The translations under genes and the position numbers were made by a program. The notes beneath the pieces were generated by a model. That model made no database searches. It saw only the letters and a program-made list of their open reading frames with translations, and was not told the DNA's origin. 62,207 nucleotides of DNA from assembly GCF_010078385.1 (NCBI RefSeq), contig NZ_SIJC01000016.1, positions 1-62,207 on the forward strand. The letters are read 5' to 3'. Source of the stretch: Chengkuizengella sediminis (lineage in GTDB: Bacteria; Bacillota; Bacilli; Paenibacillales; KCTC-33759). Shown here piece by piece: positions 9,469 through 19,062 of this stretch. Numbering within the stretch: position 1 is the first letter of the stretch; each line of letters opens with the position of its first letter.

Positions 9469-10197
9469 ATGTTTACAAAATCACTTCCAAGTGTATTTAC
9501 AGTTGCAAATTTATTTATCGGTATTACTTCCATCATATTTGTGTTTAATGATCAGCCCCAAATTGCTGCTTTATTGGTAATCATAGCTATTCTAACAGAT
9601 GGTATTGATGGTCGGGTAGCAAGGGCTTTAAATGTACAGAGTGAATTTGGTAAAGAATTAGATTCTTTGTCAGATGTTATTTCCTTTGGAGTTGCACCAG
9701 CTTTCTTGATGTATGTGGTGGCTTTCCAGGAAATGAACACCATCGGATGGATTGCGACTGCTATTTTTCCAATCTGTGGTGCACTAAGGTTAGCACGATT
9801 TAATGTGGTGACCAATGATGTTAAGGAACATTTTATCGGTTTACCTATTCCAGCAGCAGGTGGAATCATGAGCTCATTGGCATTATTTCATGAGGGTATT
9901 CATCCCATTTTATTGGTCATCATTACGATTGTTTTATCTTTATTAATGGTAAGTAATGTGAAATATCCAAGTTTAAAAACAGTAGGAATTTCTAAATATA
10001 CATTATTAGTGGCTATGTTTTTAGTTGTATCGGTTGTAATATTGGTGATTTTATTACCTGAACAATTTGGAGGGTATACGAAATATTTATTCCTCCCGTT
10101 GATCTTTTACGCAGTATATGGCTTAAAAAAAAACGCTAGTGATCTTATTAAAATGGCATTAAACAAGTACAAGGAAGCACGAAACAACTCAACATAA
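9469..10197 (+). CDS. pssA: CDP-diacylglycerol--serine O-phosphatidyltransferase
   Basis: PssA transfers serine to CDP-diacylglycerol, making phosphatidylserine, the precursor of phosphatidylethanolamine. The CDP-alcohol phosphatidyltransferase signature DG(x)2AR(x)8G(x)3D(x)3D is intact in DGRVARALNVQSEFGKELD and the following SLSD. Several hydrophobic segments predict an integral membrane protein. The start at ATG 9469 is preceded by GAGGTGG at 6 bases. The upstream TTG 9454 precedes that site and is less likely. It is 242 residues long and ends in a strong terminator. Confidence 0.93.
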   Translation: MFTKSLPSVFTVANLFIGITSIIFVFNDQPQIAALLVIIAILTDGIDGRVARALNVQSEFGKELDSLSDVISFGVAPAFLMYVVAFQEMNTIGWIATAIFPICGALRLARFNVVTNDVKEHFIGLPIPAAGGIMSSLALFHEGIHPILLVIITIVLSLLMVSNVKYPSLKTVGISKYTLLVAMFLVVSVVILVILLPEQFGGYTKYLFLPLIFYAVYGLKKNASDLIKMALNKYKEARNNST

Positions 10198-10233
10198 AGA
10201 ACCTTATTCAATTGAAATAAGGTTCTTTTTTTT
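10196..10233 (+). terminator. Intrinsic terminator after pssA
   Basis: The stem AAAGAACCTTATT pairs with AATAAGGTTCTTT across a 7-nt loop and is followed by a T run. It starts within the pssA stop region. Confidence 0.9.
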
Positions 10234-10261
10234 GCAAATCTTTAGTAAGACATACCAAACA

Positions 10262-10292
10262 AAAAAATACCGTCCAATGTTTATGGACGGCT
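10262..10292 (-). terminator. Terminator for the minus-strand gene at 10299-10685
   Basis: The stem CCGTCCA/TGGACGG (10270-10276 and 10284-10290), read on the minus strand, is followed by a T7 run, directly downstream of the minus-strand stop codon. Confidence 0.75.
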
Positions 10293-10298
10293 TTCCTT

Positions 10299-10685
10299 TT
10301 AAGATAAATTAAAAAAACCAAGTGTCGCACATTTTTTAGATTCTTTACTTACCGTCTCTTCAAGATCAATATCTAGCAAATTACAAAGTGAAGACATGTA
10401 AAATAAATTTTTTCCAAGCTCTGAAACCACAGCTTCCTTACATTGATCACACATGTGTCCCTGTAGATGATTTTCAAGCAATTCCTTTGCCTGTTCTAAT
10501 GTCATTTCTGTAGAGTAGGTTTGTTTTTGTGCCTGAATTTCAATACAACCACATTCTGTGACTGCTTTTACAACGGCACGATGTATGGATGAATTAGATT
10601 GGTCAAACTTTGATAATACATCCATAAGACTTCGGTGACGGAGAAGTAGATCTGATACTTGAGTTTGAAATTGTTTTAATTGCAT
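10299..10685 (-). CDS. Conserved protein of unknown function (cysteine-containing, small helical)
   Basis: I do not assign a function. This soluble 128-residue protein is probably mostly helical. It has a CGC pair near residue 47, a CDQC pair near residues 79-82 and a late KKC, so metal or disulfide chemistry is possible. The phrase SELGKNLFYMSSLCNLL resembles proteins found at this position (pssA to yacL) in Paenibacillaceae, where I recall family members annotated only as a DUF. The gene is antisense to its neighbours and has its own terminator. It is absent at this position in Bacillus subtilis as I remember it. Coding status is supported by length, codon use, the terminator and the spacing to the divergent yacL. 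Confidence 0.8.
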   Translation of the reverse strand: MQLKQFQTQVSDLLLRHRSLMDVLSKFDQSNSSIHRAVVKAVTECGCIEIQAQKQTYSTEMTLEQAKELLENHLQGHMCDQCKEAVVSELGKNLFYMSSLCNLLDIDLEETVSKESKKCATLGFFNLS

Positions 10686-10869
10686 AACGTAAAAAGTTCA
10701 CCTCATTATGCTGCATTTATTTCCATTATATAAGAAATATGCTAATAATTCAAAGGTTTCAAACGAAATTATATGATGAAAATTTGTTTAAAAAGAGATT
10801 AGGTTGCTAAAAATTGGTTCATAATTGTAAGGAGGGATTTTCTAAAAAAACTAGGAGGTGAAATTTTAT

Positions 10870-11937
10870 ATGTTAAAAAGGTTGATACAAATAGGATTCA
10901 TTATGATTGGAGGTGTAATAGGATATAGATTTAGTCACTTTTTTGAATCCTTGATTGGCTTAGAAACACAGCAAAATAGTCAATATATAATTATGGGAGT
11001 TGGTATGTTGTTATGTTTCCTAATCTCTTTAATCGCAATTCTTTTTTATAATAATGTGATTGAAAAGATGGAGGAAAAATTAGCTATAGTTCCATTATCT
11101 CACTTGTTATCAGGTATTGTAGGACTTATCTTCGGTTTACTTGTCTCCGTCATGTTGTATCCAGCTATCTCAACTATTAATGGGATGGGTAATTTTGTTC
11201 CGATTATTTTCTCAGTCATTTTAGGTTATGTGGGATTTAGAGTCGGATTCAGTAAAAAAGAGGAAATTAGTTCCATAATATCTAGAAAAGATCAGTCCAA
11301 GGAAGATGGGGAGGATGAAGGCCTTGGTGGCGATCATAAAATATTAGATACAAGTGTTATTATAGATGGCAGAATAGCGGATATATGTAAAACTGGTTTT
11401 GTGGAAGGAATATTAGTGATTCCTGAATTTGTTTTAGAAGAATTACAACATATTGCTGATTCATCGGATTTATTAAAAAGAAATCGTGGTCGCAGAGGAT
11501 TGGATATTTTAAACAAAATTCAAAAAGAACTAGATGTGAAAGTGTTGATCTATGAAGGAGATTTCGAGGAGATATCAGAAGTAGATTCCAAGTTAGTGAA
11601 ACTAGCAAAAGTTTTAATGGGTAAAGTGGTAACAAATGATTATAATTTAAACAAAGTATGTGAGCTACAAGGTGTTTCGGTACTTAATATTAATGATCTT
11701 GCAAATGCTGTAAAACCTGTTGTTTTGCCAGGTGAAGAGATGTTGGTGCAAGTCATTAAGGATGGGAAAGAAAATGGACAAGGTGTAGCCTACCTTGACG
11801 ATGGTACCATGATTGTTGTTGAGGGTGGAAGTGATTTTATTGGTACCAATATTGAGGTGTTGGTGACCAGTGTTTTACAGACTTCAGCTGGTCGTATGAT
11901 TTTTGCTAAACCAAAATTGTTGGAAAAAGCGCTATAA
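10870..11937 (+). CDS. yacL: PIN/TRAM domain membrane protein YacL
   Basis: About four N-terminal hydrophobic segments (residues ~5-130) anchor the protein. A cytoplasmic PIN nuclease domain follows, beginning at [13 protein letters not shown] with acidic metal-site residues. The last ~60 residues form a TRAM (RNA-binding) domain. The physiological substrate is not established. The start at ATG 10870 (MLKRLIQ) is 11 bases after AGGAGG and matches YacL orthologues. A GTG at 10858 overlaps the ribosome binding site. It is 355 residues long. Its neighbour ispD follows, as in Bacillus. Confidence 0.92.
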   Translation: MLKRLIQIGFIMIGGVIGYRFSHFFESLIGLETQQNSQYIIMGVGMLLCFLISLIAILFYNNVIEKMEEKLAIVPLSHLLSGIVGLIFGLLVSVMLYPAISTINGMGNFVPIIFSVILGYVGFRVGFSKKEEISSIISRKDQSKEDGEDEGLGGDHKILDTSVIIDGRIADICKTGFVEGILVIPEFVLEELQHIADSSDLLKRNRGRRGLDILNKIQKELDVKVLIYEGDFEEISEVDSKLVKLAKVLMGKVVTNDYNLNKVCELQGVSVLNINDLANAVKPVVLPGEEMLVQVIKDGKENGQGVAYLDDGTMIVVEGGSDFIGTNIEVLVTSVLQTSAGRMIFAKPKLLEKAL

Positions 11938-11958
11938 AAACATTATGATATATGGGAG

Positions 11959-11988
11959 TGTTCAAAGTTCGCGTCATGAATTTGGACA
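11959..11988 (+). other. Hairpin in the yacL-ispD gap
   Basis: TGTTCAAAGTTC (11959-11970) and GAATTTGGACA (11978-11988) form an imperfect stem with a bulge, followed by a broken T-rich tract before the ispD ribosome binding site. It could be a weak attenuator or a processing site. Confidence 0.4.
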
Positions 11989-12018
11989 TTTCTATTTTGT
12001 TTTTTAGGCGGGGATTGG

Positions 12019-12759
12019 ATGTCAAATTTGGGTGTAGTTATCGTCTCAGCAGGTAAGGGAACAAGAATGAGAACTGAACAAAGCAAGCAGTATATCGAGC
12101 TGCAAAACAAACCTATTCTAGTTCACACCTTGGAGCAATTTCATCGTATAAAAGAAATAAAACATATCCATGTCGTTGTAGGAACAGATGATGTAAAACT
12201 GGTTGAAGGATATAAAGAAACATATCATCTTCATAAAGTAACCAGTGTGATTCCAGGGGGAAAGGAACGGCAAGACTCGGTTTACAAAGGGTTACTTTCA
12301 TTTGATGAGTCCATCGATTGGGTCATGATCCATGATGGGGTTCGCCCATTTGTAACTGAGGATGACATTATGTCTTGCTGGAGAAAAGCGGAGGAAAAAG
12401 GAGCCGCGGTAATGGCTGTTCCTGTGAAGGACACAATTAAACTTGTGAATGAGAATATGGATGTATTGTCAACACCAGAACGTAAACAGTTGTGGGCAAT
12501 TCAAACCCCACAAGTTTTCCAGTTAAAAGAATTAATAAAAGCACATGAATATGCAAAAGAACAAAAGTTGCTTGGAACAGATGATGCCATGTTAATGGAG
12601 ATGGTAGGAGCTTCAATTCATGTTGTTCCAGGAGACTATCAAAATATTAAAATTACAACACCTGATGATTTAGAGTATGCTCAATTTATACTGGCTAAAA
12701 AATCGACTTCGAACAACTTAGGTGGGGAAGTTTTGGGGAGAGGGGGAACACAGCAATGA
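12019..12759 (+). CDS. ispD: 2-C-methyl-D-erythritol 4-phosphate cytidylyltransferase
   Basis: IspD attaches CMP to methylerythritol phosphate in the non-mevalonate isoprenoid pathway. The nucleotide-binding start [11 protein letters not shown] (7-17) with downstream K/Q residues (SKQY), the DGVRPF motif near residue 107 and the TPQVF segment are all family hallmarks. The ATG follows GGCGGGG. It is 246 residues long, slightly longer than usual because of a short glycine-rich C-terminal tail (GGEVLGRGG). It overlaps ispF by 4 bases (ATGA), implying translational coupling of consecutive pathway steps. Confidence 0.95.
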   Translation: MSNLGVVIVSAGKGTRMRTEQSKQYIELQNKPILVHTLEQFHRIKEIKHIHVVVGTDDVKLVEGYKETYHLHKVTSVIPGGKERQDSVYKGLLSFDESIDWVMIHDGVRPFVTEDDIMSCWRKAEEKGAAVMAVPVKDTIKLVNENMDVLSTPERKQLWAIQTPQVFQLKELIKAHEYAKEQKLLGTDDAMLMEMVGASIHVVPGDYQNIKITTPDDLEYAQFILAKKSTSNNLGGEVLGRGGTQQ

Positions 12760-13238
12760 TTCGTATAGGGCAAGGATTTGATGTGCATCAACTAGTTGAA
12801 GGGCGAGCATGTATTATAGGTGGGGTAGATATACCGTTTGAGAGAGGGCTACTCGGTCACTCTGACGCAGATGTTCTTTTACATGCTATAACGGATGCTA
12901 TATTAGGTGCAATTGGAAAAGGGGATATTGGAACGCATTTTCCGGATACTTCAGAGGAATTTAAAGATGCTGATAGTAAGGTATTATTGAAAGAAGTATG
13001 GAGGATGGTAAAGGATGAAGGATTTAAACTGGGAAATGTAGATGCCACGATTATAGCGCAAAAACCCAAAATGGCTCCATATATTCCACAGATGGTATCC
13101 GTTATCTCAGAATTGTTAGAAGCGGATCCATCACAAGTGAATGTTAAAGCTACAACAACAGAAAATCTTGGGTTCACAGGTAGAAGTGAAGGGATTTCTG
13201 CTTTATCGGTTGTTTGTTTAACAAAAGATATGCTATGA
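12756..13238 (+). CDS. ispF: 2-C-methyl-D-erythritol 2,4-cyclodiphosphate synthase
   Basis: IspF cyclises CDP-methylerythritol 2-phosphate with release of CMP. The metal-binding residues D9 and H11 are in [21 protein letters not shown] follows near 35-49, with the third metal-ligand histidine. [12 protein letters not shown] near the C-terminus is the signature of the trimeric active site. It is 160 residues long, typical. The start overlaps the ispD stop and gltX follows 40 bases later. Confidence 0.96.
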   Translation: MIRIGQGFDVHQLVEGRACIIGGVDIPFERGLLGHSDADVLLHAITDAILGAIGKGDIGTHFPDTSEEFKDADSKVLLKEVWRMVKDEGFKLGNVDATIIAQKPKMAPYIPQMVSVISELLEADPSQVNVKATTTENLGFTGRSEGISALSVVCLTKDML

Positions 13239-13278
13239 TTTGGAATATTGACCAGGAGAGTATATAGGAGGAGAAAGC

Positions 13279-14751
13279 ATGTCTAGAGAAGAAGTTCGTG
13301 TACGTTATGCACCTAGTCCAACTGGACATTTACATATAGGTAATGCTAGGGCTGCACTATTTAATTACTTGTTTGCTCGCAGTTTAAATGGAAAATTTAT
13401 CGTGAGGATTGAAGATACAGATTTAAAAAGAAATGTTGAAGGTGGAGAAGCCAGTCAATTGAAAAATTTGGCTTGGTTAGGACTAGATTGGGACGAAAGC
13501 ATCGATAAAGATGGTGGATTTGGACCTTACCGTCAAACTGAACGTCTTGAAATTTACAAGAAATATTGGCAGGAACTTTTAGATAAAGAAGTAGCATATC
13601 CATGTTACTGTAGAGAGGAAGAACTAGAAGCAGAACGCGAACAACAAAAAGCATCTGGTGAAATGCCAAAGTATTCAGGGAAGTGTAAACATCTGTCAGA
13701 GGAAGATAAAAAAGAATTAGAGAGTCAAGGTAGAATACCTAGTATTCGCTTTAAAGTTCCAATAGATCAATCTTATACCTTTGATGATATGGTAAAAGGA
13801 ACTGTCTCGTTCGATTCTAGTGATACAGGTGATTTTGTCATTGTAAAAAAAGATGGCATTCCTACTTACAATTTTGCCGTTGTTATAGATGATTATTTGA
13901 TGAAAATATCCCATGTACTAAGGGGCGATGATCATATATCCAATACCCCACGACAGTTGATGATTTATGAAGCATTGGGATGGGTAGCACCCATTTTTGG
14001 ACATATGACTTTAATTGTAAATGAGCAGCGCAAAAAATTAAGCAAACGTGATGAATCGACCATTCAATTTATTGAGCAATACCATGATTTAGGATTTTTA
14101 CCAGAGACATTATTTAATTTTATATCTTTATTAGGTTGGTCTCCAGAAGGAGAGGAAGAAATTTTCTCTAAAGAGGAGTTAGTAAATATATTTGACTCGG
14201 CTCGTTTATCCAAAAGTCCAGCTGTTTTTGATACGAATAAATTAAATTGGATGAATAACCATTATATTAAAAATGCTGAACTATCTACAGTTGTAGATTT
14301 GACATTACCTCATTTGCAAAAAGTAGGTTATGTTCCTGAAACATTAAATGAAAAGGAAAAAAGTTGGGCCACAGATGTGATTGCACTTTTAAAAGAAAAA
14401 CTAAACTACGGTGCTCAAATTGTAGAACTATCTGAATTATTTTTTAAAGAAGAATACAAGATAGAGGAAGATGCGGAGCAGGTTTTAAAAGAAGAACAAG
14501 TCCCTGTAGTTTTACAAAGTTTCATCAATCAATTGGAACAAACTGAGGAGTTTGCTGCAGATGTTATTAAAAAACTGCTTAAAAATGTCCAAAAAGAAAC
14601 TGGATTTAAAGGAAAGCAATTGTTTATGCCTGTTCGTGCAGCATTAACTGGGCAAATTCATGGACCTGATTTAAATCAAACCATCTTTTTATTAGGTAAA
14701 GACAAAGTCATTCAGAGACTACAGGCATTAAACTCATTGTTTTCTGCTTAG
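13279..14751 (+). CDS. gltX: Glutamate--tRNA ligase
   Basis: This class I aminoacyl-tRNA synthetase charges tRNA-Glu. In Firmicutes it usually also misacylates tRNA-Gln for later amidation by GatCAB. The HIGH-type motif is in [16 protein letters not shown] (residues ~11-26). The KMSKS-type loop is KKLSKRDE near 253. The C-terminal anticodon-binding helical domain is complete. The ATG follows AGGAGGAG. It is 490 residues long, standard. The next gene cluster begins with its own promoter and T-box, and that promoter overlaps the end of gltX. Confidence 0.97.
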   Translation: MSREEVRVRYAPSPTGHLHIGNARAALFNYLFARSLNGKFIVRIEDTDLKRNVEGGEASQLKNLAWLGLDWDESIDKDGGFGPYRQTERLEIYKKYWQELLDKEVAYPCYCREEELEAEREQQKASGEMPKYSGKCKHLSEEDKKELESQGRIPSIRFKVPIDQSYTFDDMVKGTVSFDSSDTGDFVIVKKDGIPTYNFAVVIDDYLMKISHVLRGDDHISNTPRQLMIYEALGWVAPIFGHMTLIVNEQRKKLSKRDESTIQFIEQYHDLGFLPETLFNFISLLGWSPEGEEEIFSKEELVNIFDSARLSKSPAVFDTNKLNWMNNHYIKNAELSTVVDLTLPHLQKVGYVPETLNEKEKSWATDVIALLKEKLNYGAQIVELSELFFKEEYKIEEDAEQVLKEEQVPVVLQSFINQLEQTEEFAADVIKKLLKNVQKETGFKGKQLFMPVRAALTGQIHGPDLNQTIFLLGKDKVIQRLQALNSLFSA

Positions 14752-14765
14752 AAATTCGTTATACT
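14737..14765 (+). promoter_or_regulatory. Probable promoter of the cysE-cysS operon
   Basis: TTGTTT (14737-14742) and TATACT (14760-14765) are 17 bp apart, overlapping the gltX stop codon and just upstream of the T-box leader. Confidence 0.5.
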
Positions 14766-14811
14766 GTGATTAATTATGATAATAACCCCATGATTTAGGG
14801 AAATATAAAGC

Positions 14812-15062
14812 GTTGATCAGGAAAGTAATTTTAAGAATGAATGACCAGAGAAGGGTAATCATGAGCATAAGCTCTGGCTGCGAGTTATCCTATTCAATCC
14901 TTAGAATGAAGTGCACCTGTGAGCTTTGCAGCTGAATACATTTAGGCTGTAACGATTGGCTCATGTTACGAGCTATTAAGAGGGAAAATCTATCGTTTTT
15001 CCAAACAGAGTGGAACCGCGTACTTTACGTCTCTGTAGCAAATAGGCTACAGAGGCTTTTTT
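14812..15062 (+). promoter_or_regulatory. T-box riboswitch leader, predicted cysteine-specific
   Basis: The T-box sequence AGAGTGGAACCGCG is at 15007-15020. It is followed by a terminator stem (CTCTGTAGC 15031-15039, GCTACAGAG 15046-15054) and a T run. Stem I is closed by CAGG (14818-14821) and CCTG (14916-14919). The 5' side of the specifier loop has the loop-E element AGTA (14824-14827). The 3' side has GAAG followed by TGC at 14912-14914, a Cys codon. Uncharged tRNA-Cys should stabilise the antiterminator and allow transcription of cysE-cysS, which fits the downstream genes. Confidence 0.93.
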
Positions 15063-15151
15063 ATTGGAAATTTAAATTTTAAAGTCCCATTTTGCACAAA
15101 GAAAATACTACGAAGTTAATTCGACACCTAAAAGAAAGGAGAGTAGATGTG

Positions 15152-15820
15152 ATGTTTGAAACAATCAGATCTGACGTTCGTGCTGTATTTGATAACGACC
15201 CCGCTGCCCGCAGTTTTTTTGAAGTTATTTTTACTTATTCAGGTTTACATGCTTTGTGGTCACATCGAATCGCACATTGGTTTTTCAAAAGAAAACTTTT
15301 AACGATTGCCCGCATCATTTCTCAGATCAACCGTTTTTTAACCGGTATTGAAATTCATCCTGGTGCTACAATTGGCAAAAGATTGTTTATAGATCATGGA
15401 ATGGGTGTAGTTATTGGAGAAACTTGTGAGATTGGCGATGATGTAGTTTTATACCAAGGTGTAACCTTAGGTGGAACTGGGAAGGAAAAAGGGAAGAGAC
15501 ATCCTACAATAGGAAATAATGTAGTGATTAGCTCAGGAGCTAAAGTATTAGGTTCCTTTAAAGTTGGCGATTATTCAAGAGTTGGTGCCAATGCGGTTGT
15601 GTTGCAGGAGATTCCGAAGCATAGTACGGTAGTTGGGATTCCTGGAAGAATAGTGAAGCAAAACGGAGTTCGGGTAAATAAGTTAGATCATTGCAATGTT
15701 CCTGATCCAGTTTTAGATATTTGTCTCAAATTACAATCTGAGATTGATACATTAAAAAATGAATTAGAATCGCTTAAAACAAGTGGAGGGAAAAAGGAAG
15801 ATGGCGTTAAAAGTTTATAA
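15152..15820 (+). CDS. cysE: Serine O-acetyltransferase
   Basis: CysE makes O-acetylserine from serine and acetyl-CoA, the carbon skeleton for cysteine. The N-terminal helical domain contains [20 protein letters not shown]. The C-terminal left-handed beta-helix has hexapeptide repeats, with [18 protein letters not shown] and the catalytic histidines. The ATG at 15152 is preceded by AAAGGAGAG and yields [13 protein letters not shown]. An upstream in-frame start at 15092 would add 20 unconserved residues. It is 222 residues long. It ends 20 bases inside cysS and is under T-box control. Confidence 0.95.
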   Translation: MFETIRSDVRAVFDNDPAARSFFEVIFTYSGLHALWSHRIAHWFFKRKLLTIARIISQINRFLTGIEIHPGATIGKRLFIDHGMGVVIGETCEIGDDVVLYQGVTLGGTGKEKGKRHPTIGNNVVISSGAKVLGSFKVGDYSRVGANAVVLQEIPKHSTVVGIPGRIVKQNGVRVNKLDHCNVPDPVLDICLKLQSEIDTLKNELESLKTSGGKKEDGVKSL

Positions 15821-17201
15821 TACATTATCACGTAAAAAAGAAGAGTTCCAGTCCATTGAGCCTGGAAAAGTAAAAATGTATGTATGTGGACCTACCGTTT
15901 ACGGTTATATTCATATTGGGAATGCTAGACCTCTCATCTTTTTTGATGTAGTTAGGAAGTATTTGGAAACGTTAAAATATGATGTTGAATATATCATTAA
16001 TTTTACGGATGTAGATGATAAAATAATCAAAAAAGCAAATGAAACGAACAAAACTGTATCCGAAGTGGCAGAACAATTTATAGAGGCATATCTTGAAGAT
16101 TCAAAACATCTTGGTGTTAAACCTGCAACAGGTTATCCTCGTGTTACTGAGAATATGCAAGAAATTATCGAGTTCATTTCTACATTAGTGGGAGATGGCT
16201 ATGCTTATGCAAATGATGGGGATGTGTTTTATAGAACAAATAAATTCGAAGAATACGGAAAGTTATCTCATCAAAATATAGAAGAGCTGCAATATGGTAA
16301 AAGGGTTGAAGTAGATGATAGAAAAGAAAACCCCCAAGATTTTGTATTATGGAAAAAAGCAAAACCAGGTGAGGTATTTTGGGAAAGCCCATGGGGAGAT
16401 GGAAGACCTGGTTGGCATATTGAATGTTCTGCAATGGCAAGTAAATTTTTAGGAAAAACGATGGATATCCACGGTGGAGGACAGGATTTGCAATTTCCAC
16501 ATCATGAGTGTGAGGTTGCGCAATCTGAAGTTGTTAATTCTGCTCCTCTAGCTAATTATTGGCTTCACAATGGTTATGTGAATATTAACAATGAAAAAAT
16601 GTCGAAATCACTTGGTAATGGGGTAAATGTTACACAACTGCTTTCTCAATATACTGCGGAAGTTATTCGTTATTTTATATTAAGCACACACTATAGCAAT
16701 CCACTGAATTTTTCAGAAGAAATCATGGAACAAGCAGAACAGAGCTTAGGTAGAATACAAAATTGTATTTCGAATCTGGATTACAGATTAGAAAATGCAA
16801 CCGATGATAATAATGTTGAACAAGGTCTAGAACAAAAGATTAATCTAATTGTAGAAAACTTCCATGGACGGATGCAGGATGATTTTAATACAGCAGATGC
16901 GATTACATCGATGTTTGATTTAGTGAGTGAAACGAATCAATACCTAAAGCGTGAGGAAATCATTCAAGCCAACTTGCAAAGGATTAAAGGTGCATTTAAT
17001 GAGATGAATACAGTATTGGGTTTAGTAGCTGAGGAAAATAATGATTTGTTAGATGAAGAGGTAGAGAACTTAATTCAAGAGCGTATGGAAGCACGGAAGA
17101 ATAAAAATTGGGCAAGGGCGGACGAAATAAGAGATTTGTTACATCAGCAGGGAATTTTGTTAGAAGATACACCACAGGGAATGCGTTGGAGAAGAAAGTG
17201 A
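15801..17201 (+). CDS. cysS: Cysteine--tRNA ligase
   Basis: This class I synthetase charges tRNA-Cys. The zinc/active-site cysteine is in YVCGPTVYG (C29), with HIGN (38-41). Further zinc ligands are in WHIECSAMA and the [11 protein letters not shown] segment. The KMSKS loop is in [11 protein letters not shown]. The start at ATG 15801 has GGAGGG ~10 bases upstream and begins [16 protein letters not shown]. It is 466 residues long, typical. It overlaps cysE by 20 bases. Together they couple cysteine supply with tRNA charging under the same tRNA-Cys sensor. Confidence 0.97.
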   Translation: MALKVYNTLSRKKEEFQSIEPGKVKMYVCGPTVYGYIHIGNARPLIFFDVVRKYLETLKYDVEYIINFTDVDDKIIKKANETNKTVSEVAEQFIEAYLEDSKHLGVKPATGYPRVTENMQEIIEFISTLVGDGYAYANDGDVFYRTNKFEEYGKLSHQNIEELQYGKRVEVDDRKENPQDFVLWKKAKPGEVFWESPWGDGRPGWHIECSAMASKFLGKTMDIHGGGQDLQFPHHECEVAQSEVVNSAPLANYWLHNGYVNINNEKMSKSLGNGVNVTQLLSQYTAEVIRYFILSTHYSNPLNFSEEIMEQAEQSLGRIQNCISNLDYRLENATDDNNVEQGLEQKINLIVENFHGRMQDDFNTADAITSMFDLVSETNQYLKREEIIQANLQRIKGAFNEMNTVLGLVAEENNDLLDEEVENLIQERMEARKNKNWARADEIRDLLHQQGILLEDTPQGMRWRRK

Positions 17202-17629
17202 GTGATTTTGAACAAAACCAGCCTCTTTTTTCTTTTACGCCAAGCAAAGCACCCAATTTGCTAAATCCACTTGTACTAGCGTATTTGGGGGACGCCATAT
17301 ATGATACATATATACGCATGTATTTAATTTCGCGTCCTCATCATAAACCGAATCATTTACATCATGAAGCGACCAAGTTCGTTTCTGCAAAAGCACAGGC
17401 TCAATTATTGAAAATATGGCTTCCTCACCTAAGTGAAGAGGAGCAAGATGTTGTAAGACGGGGACGCAATGCTAAATCTGCATCCATTCCCAAAAATGCG
17501 GATGTATTGGACTATCGTCACAGTACTGCATTTGAATGTTTAATCGGATATTTATATTATAAGGAGCAGCACGATCGGTTGAGTCAATTACTAAAAATGA
17601 TTATAGATGATTATGAAAGTAGAATATAA
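17198..17629 (+). CDS. mrnC: Mini-ribonuclease 3 (Mini-III)
   Basis: Mini-III is a dimeric RNase III catalytic domain without a dsRNA-binding domain. It matures 23S rRNA in Bacillus. The RNase III signature YLGDAIYDTYIR lies near residues 27-38, with the second acidic cluster in ECLIGYLYY. The GTG at 17198 overlaps the cysS stop (GTGA) and gives a 143-residue protein, the expected size. The longer upstream reading lies inside cysS and is not supported. The neighbouring rRNA methylase gene rlmB fits a shared role in ribosome maturation. Confidence 0.93.
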   Translation: MSDFEQNQPLFSFTPSKAPNLLNPLVLAYLGDAIYDTYIRMYLISRPHHKPNHLHHEATKFVSAKAQAQLLKIWLPHLSEEEQDVVRRGRNAKSASIPKNADVLDYRHSTAFECLIGYLYYKEQHDRLSQLLKMIIDDYESRI

Positions 17630-17659
17630 TTTTATCTACAATCTAGAGAGGAAGATTAT

Positions 17660-18394
17660 ATGGATACAGAATATATAGCAGGAAAACATTCTGTTTTAGA
17701 AGCAATGCGTTCGCAAAGGTCCATTCATAAAATATGGATTGCTGATCAAACACAAAAATCATCCATACAGCCGATATTAACAGAAGCAAAAAATTCTGGC
17801 GCAATTTTACAATATGTGGATAAGAAAAAGTTAGATCAAATGGTTCCGGATATAAAACATCAGGGAGTAGTAGCTCAGGTTGCATCCTATCAATATGCAG
17901 AAGTAGATGATATTCTTTCCGCAGCTGCAGAAAAAAATGAAACGCCTTTCTTTTTGATCCTTGATGAAATTGAAGATCCTCATAATTTGGGTTCCATTTT
18001 ACGTTCTTGTGATTGTACAGGAGTGCATGGGGTAATCATTCCTAAAAGGAGATCTGCAGGTTTAACGGCATCTGTTTCTAAAACTTCTGCTGGAGCTGTG
18101 GAACATATTCCTGTTGCAAGAGTTACAAATTTAGGACAAACAATTGATAAATTAAAAAAACAAGGGATATGGATTGCTGGAGCAGATGTTTCAGCTGAAG
18201 AAAATATATATCGTACCGATTTAACACTTCCTATTGGTATTGTCATCGGTAATGAACATAAGGGAATCGGGAGATTAATTAAAGAAAAATGTGATTTTTT
18301 AATTAAGCTTCCTATGTACGGTCAGATTAATTCTCTTAATGCTTCCGTTGCTGCAGGTGTCATTATGTATGAAGTTGTTCGGCAGCGACATTAA
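17660..18394 (+). CDS. rlmB: 23S rRNA (guanosine-2'-O-)-methyltransferase RlmB (SpoU/TrmH family)
   Basis: This is a SPOUT-superfamily 2'-O-methyltransferase. The N-terminal substrate-binding domain (~1-75) begins AGKHSVLEAM. The knotted catalytic domain carries the three motifs EDPHNLGSILRS, VIGNEHKGIGR and SLNASVAAGVIMYE. It is 244 residues long, standard for RlmB. Known family members methylate G2251 of 23S rRNA. Exact specificity cannot be read from sequence alone. The GAGAGGAAG motif precedes the ATG. It sits between mrnC and yacP in the cysE operon. Confidence 0.92.
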   Translation: MDTEYIAGKHSVLEAMRSQRSIHKIWIADQTQKSSIQPILTEAKNSGAILQYVDKKKLDQMVPDIKHQGVVAQVASYQYAEVDDILSAAAEKNETPFFLILDEIEDPHNLGSILRSCDCTGVHGVIIPKRRSAGLTASVSKTSAGAVEHIPVARVTNLGQTIDKLKKQGIWIAGADVSAEENIYRTDLTLPIGIVIGNEHKGIGRLIKEKCDFLIKLPMYGQINSLNASVAAGVIMYEVVRQRH

Positions 18395-18406
18395 GAAGAG
18401 TTAAAT

Positions 18407-18925
18407 ATGATGGAAGAATATTTGATTGTGGACGGTTATAATATGGTTGGAGCTTGGCCCGAACTTATAAAAACATCTGAGACAAGTCTAGAAGAAGCAC
18501 GCAATCAGTTAATTAAATTGCTAGCTGATTATCAAGGGTATTCAGGTATGAAAATCATCGTCGTATTTGATGCTCATCAAGTTCCAGGAATTGGGGTGAA
18601 AGAGAAGAATCACAAAATAAAAGTGATCTATACCAAAGAAAAAGAAACGGCAGACGAATGTATAGAAAGATTAGTCACGGAGTTAACTCATCGAAAAAGA
18701 GAGATACATGTGGCTACTTCGGATTATGTAGAACAACGTGTAACTTTTGGTAAAGGAGCGCTGAGAAGATCTGCCAGAGAATTATTAATGGATATTAAAG
18801 AGAGCAGAAGGAAAGTGGAGAACAAGATAACGAAACACACTAAAAAAAGTAGCTACACATTTGATAGTAAATTATCTAGTGATGTGAAAGATATTTTTGA
18901 AAAGTGGCGTAGAGGAGAAAAGTAA
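18407..18925 (+). CDS. rae1: NYN/PIN-fold endoribonuclease Rae1 (YacP)
   Basis: YacP/Rae1 is a ribosome-associated A-site endoribonuclease that cleaves certain mRNAs during translation. The NYN-domain opening LIVDGYNMVGAWPEL carries the first conserved aspartate. VVFDAHQVPG and KETADECIERLV supply further acidic residues. HVATSDYVEQ is also conserved. The basic C-terminal tail ends in EKWRRGEK, as in Bacillus. ATG codons at 18407 and 18410 are both possible. It is 172 residues long and the last gene before the sigH promoter. Confidence 0.92.
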   Translation: MMEEYLIVDGYNMVGAWPELIKTSETSLEEARNQLIKLLADYQGYSGMKIIVVFDAHQVPGIGVKEKNHKIKVIYTKEKETADECIERLVTELTHRKREIHVATSDYVEQRVTFGKGALRRSARELLMDIKESRRKVENKITKHTKKSSYTFDSKLSSDVKDIFEKWRRGEK

Positions 18926-18964
18926 CGATCTTTCTAAAAAGGTAAATTCAATAAAGACAAGTGG

Positions 18965-18994
18965 TTGACGGTTTTACTAGTAATCATGTATACT
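18965..18994 (+). promoter_or_regulatory. SigA-type promoter of sigH
   Basis: TTGACG (18965-18970) and TATACT (18989-18994) are separated by 18 bp, in the gap before sigH. Confidence 0.7.
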
Positions 18995-19062
18995 ATTTTT
19001 ATCTTAATTTAGAGTAAAATCTCAAAAATTGACAGTATCCTTGCAGGACCGGAGGGATTATA

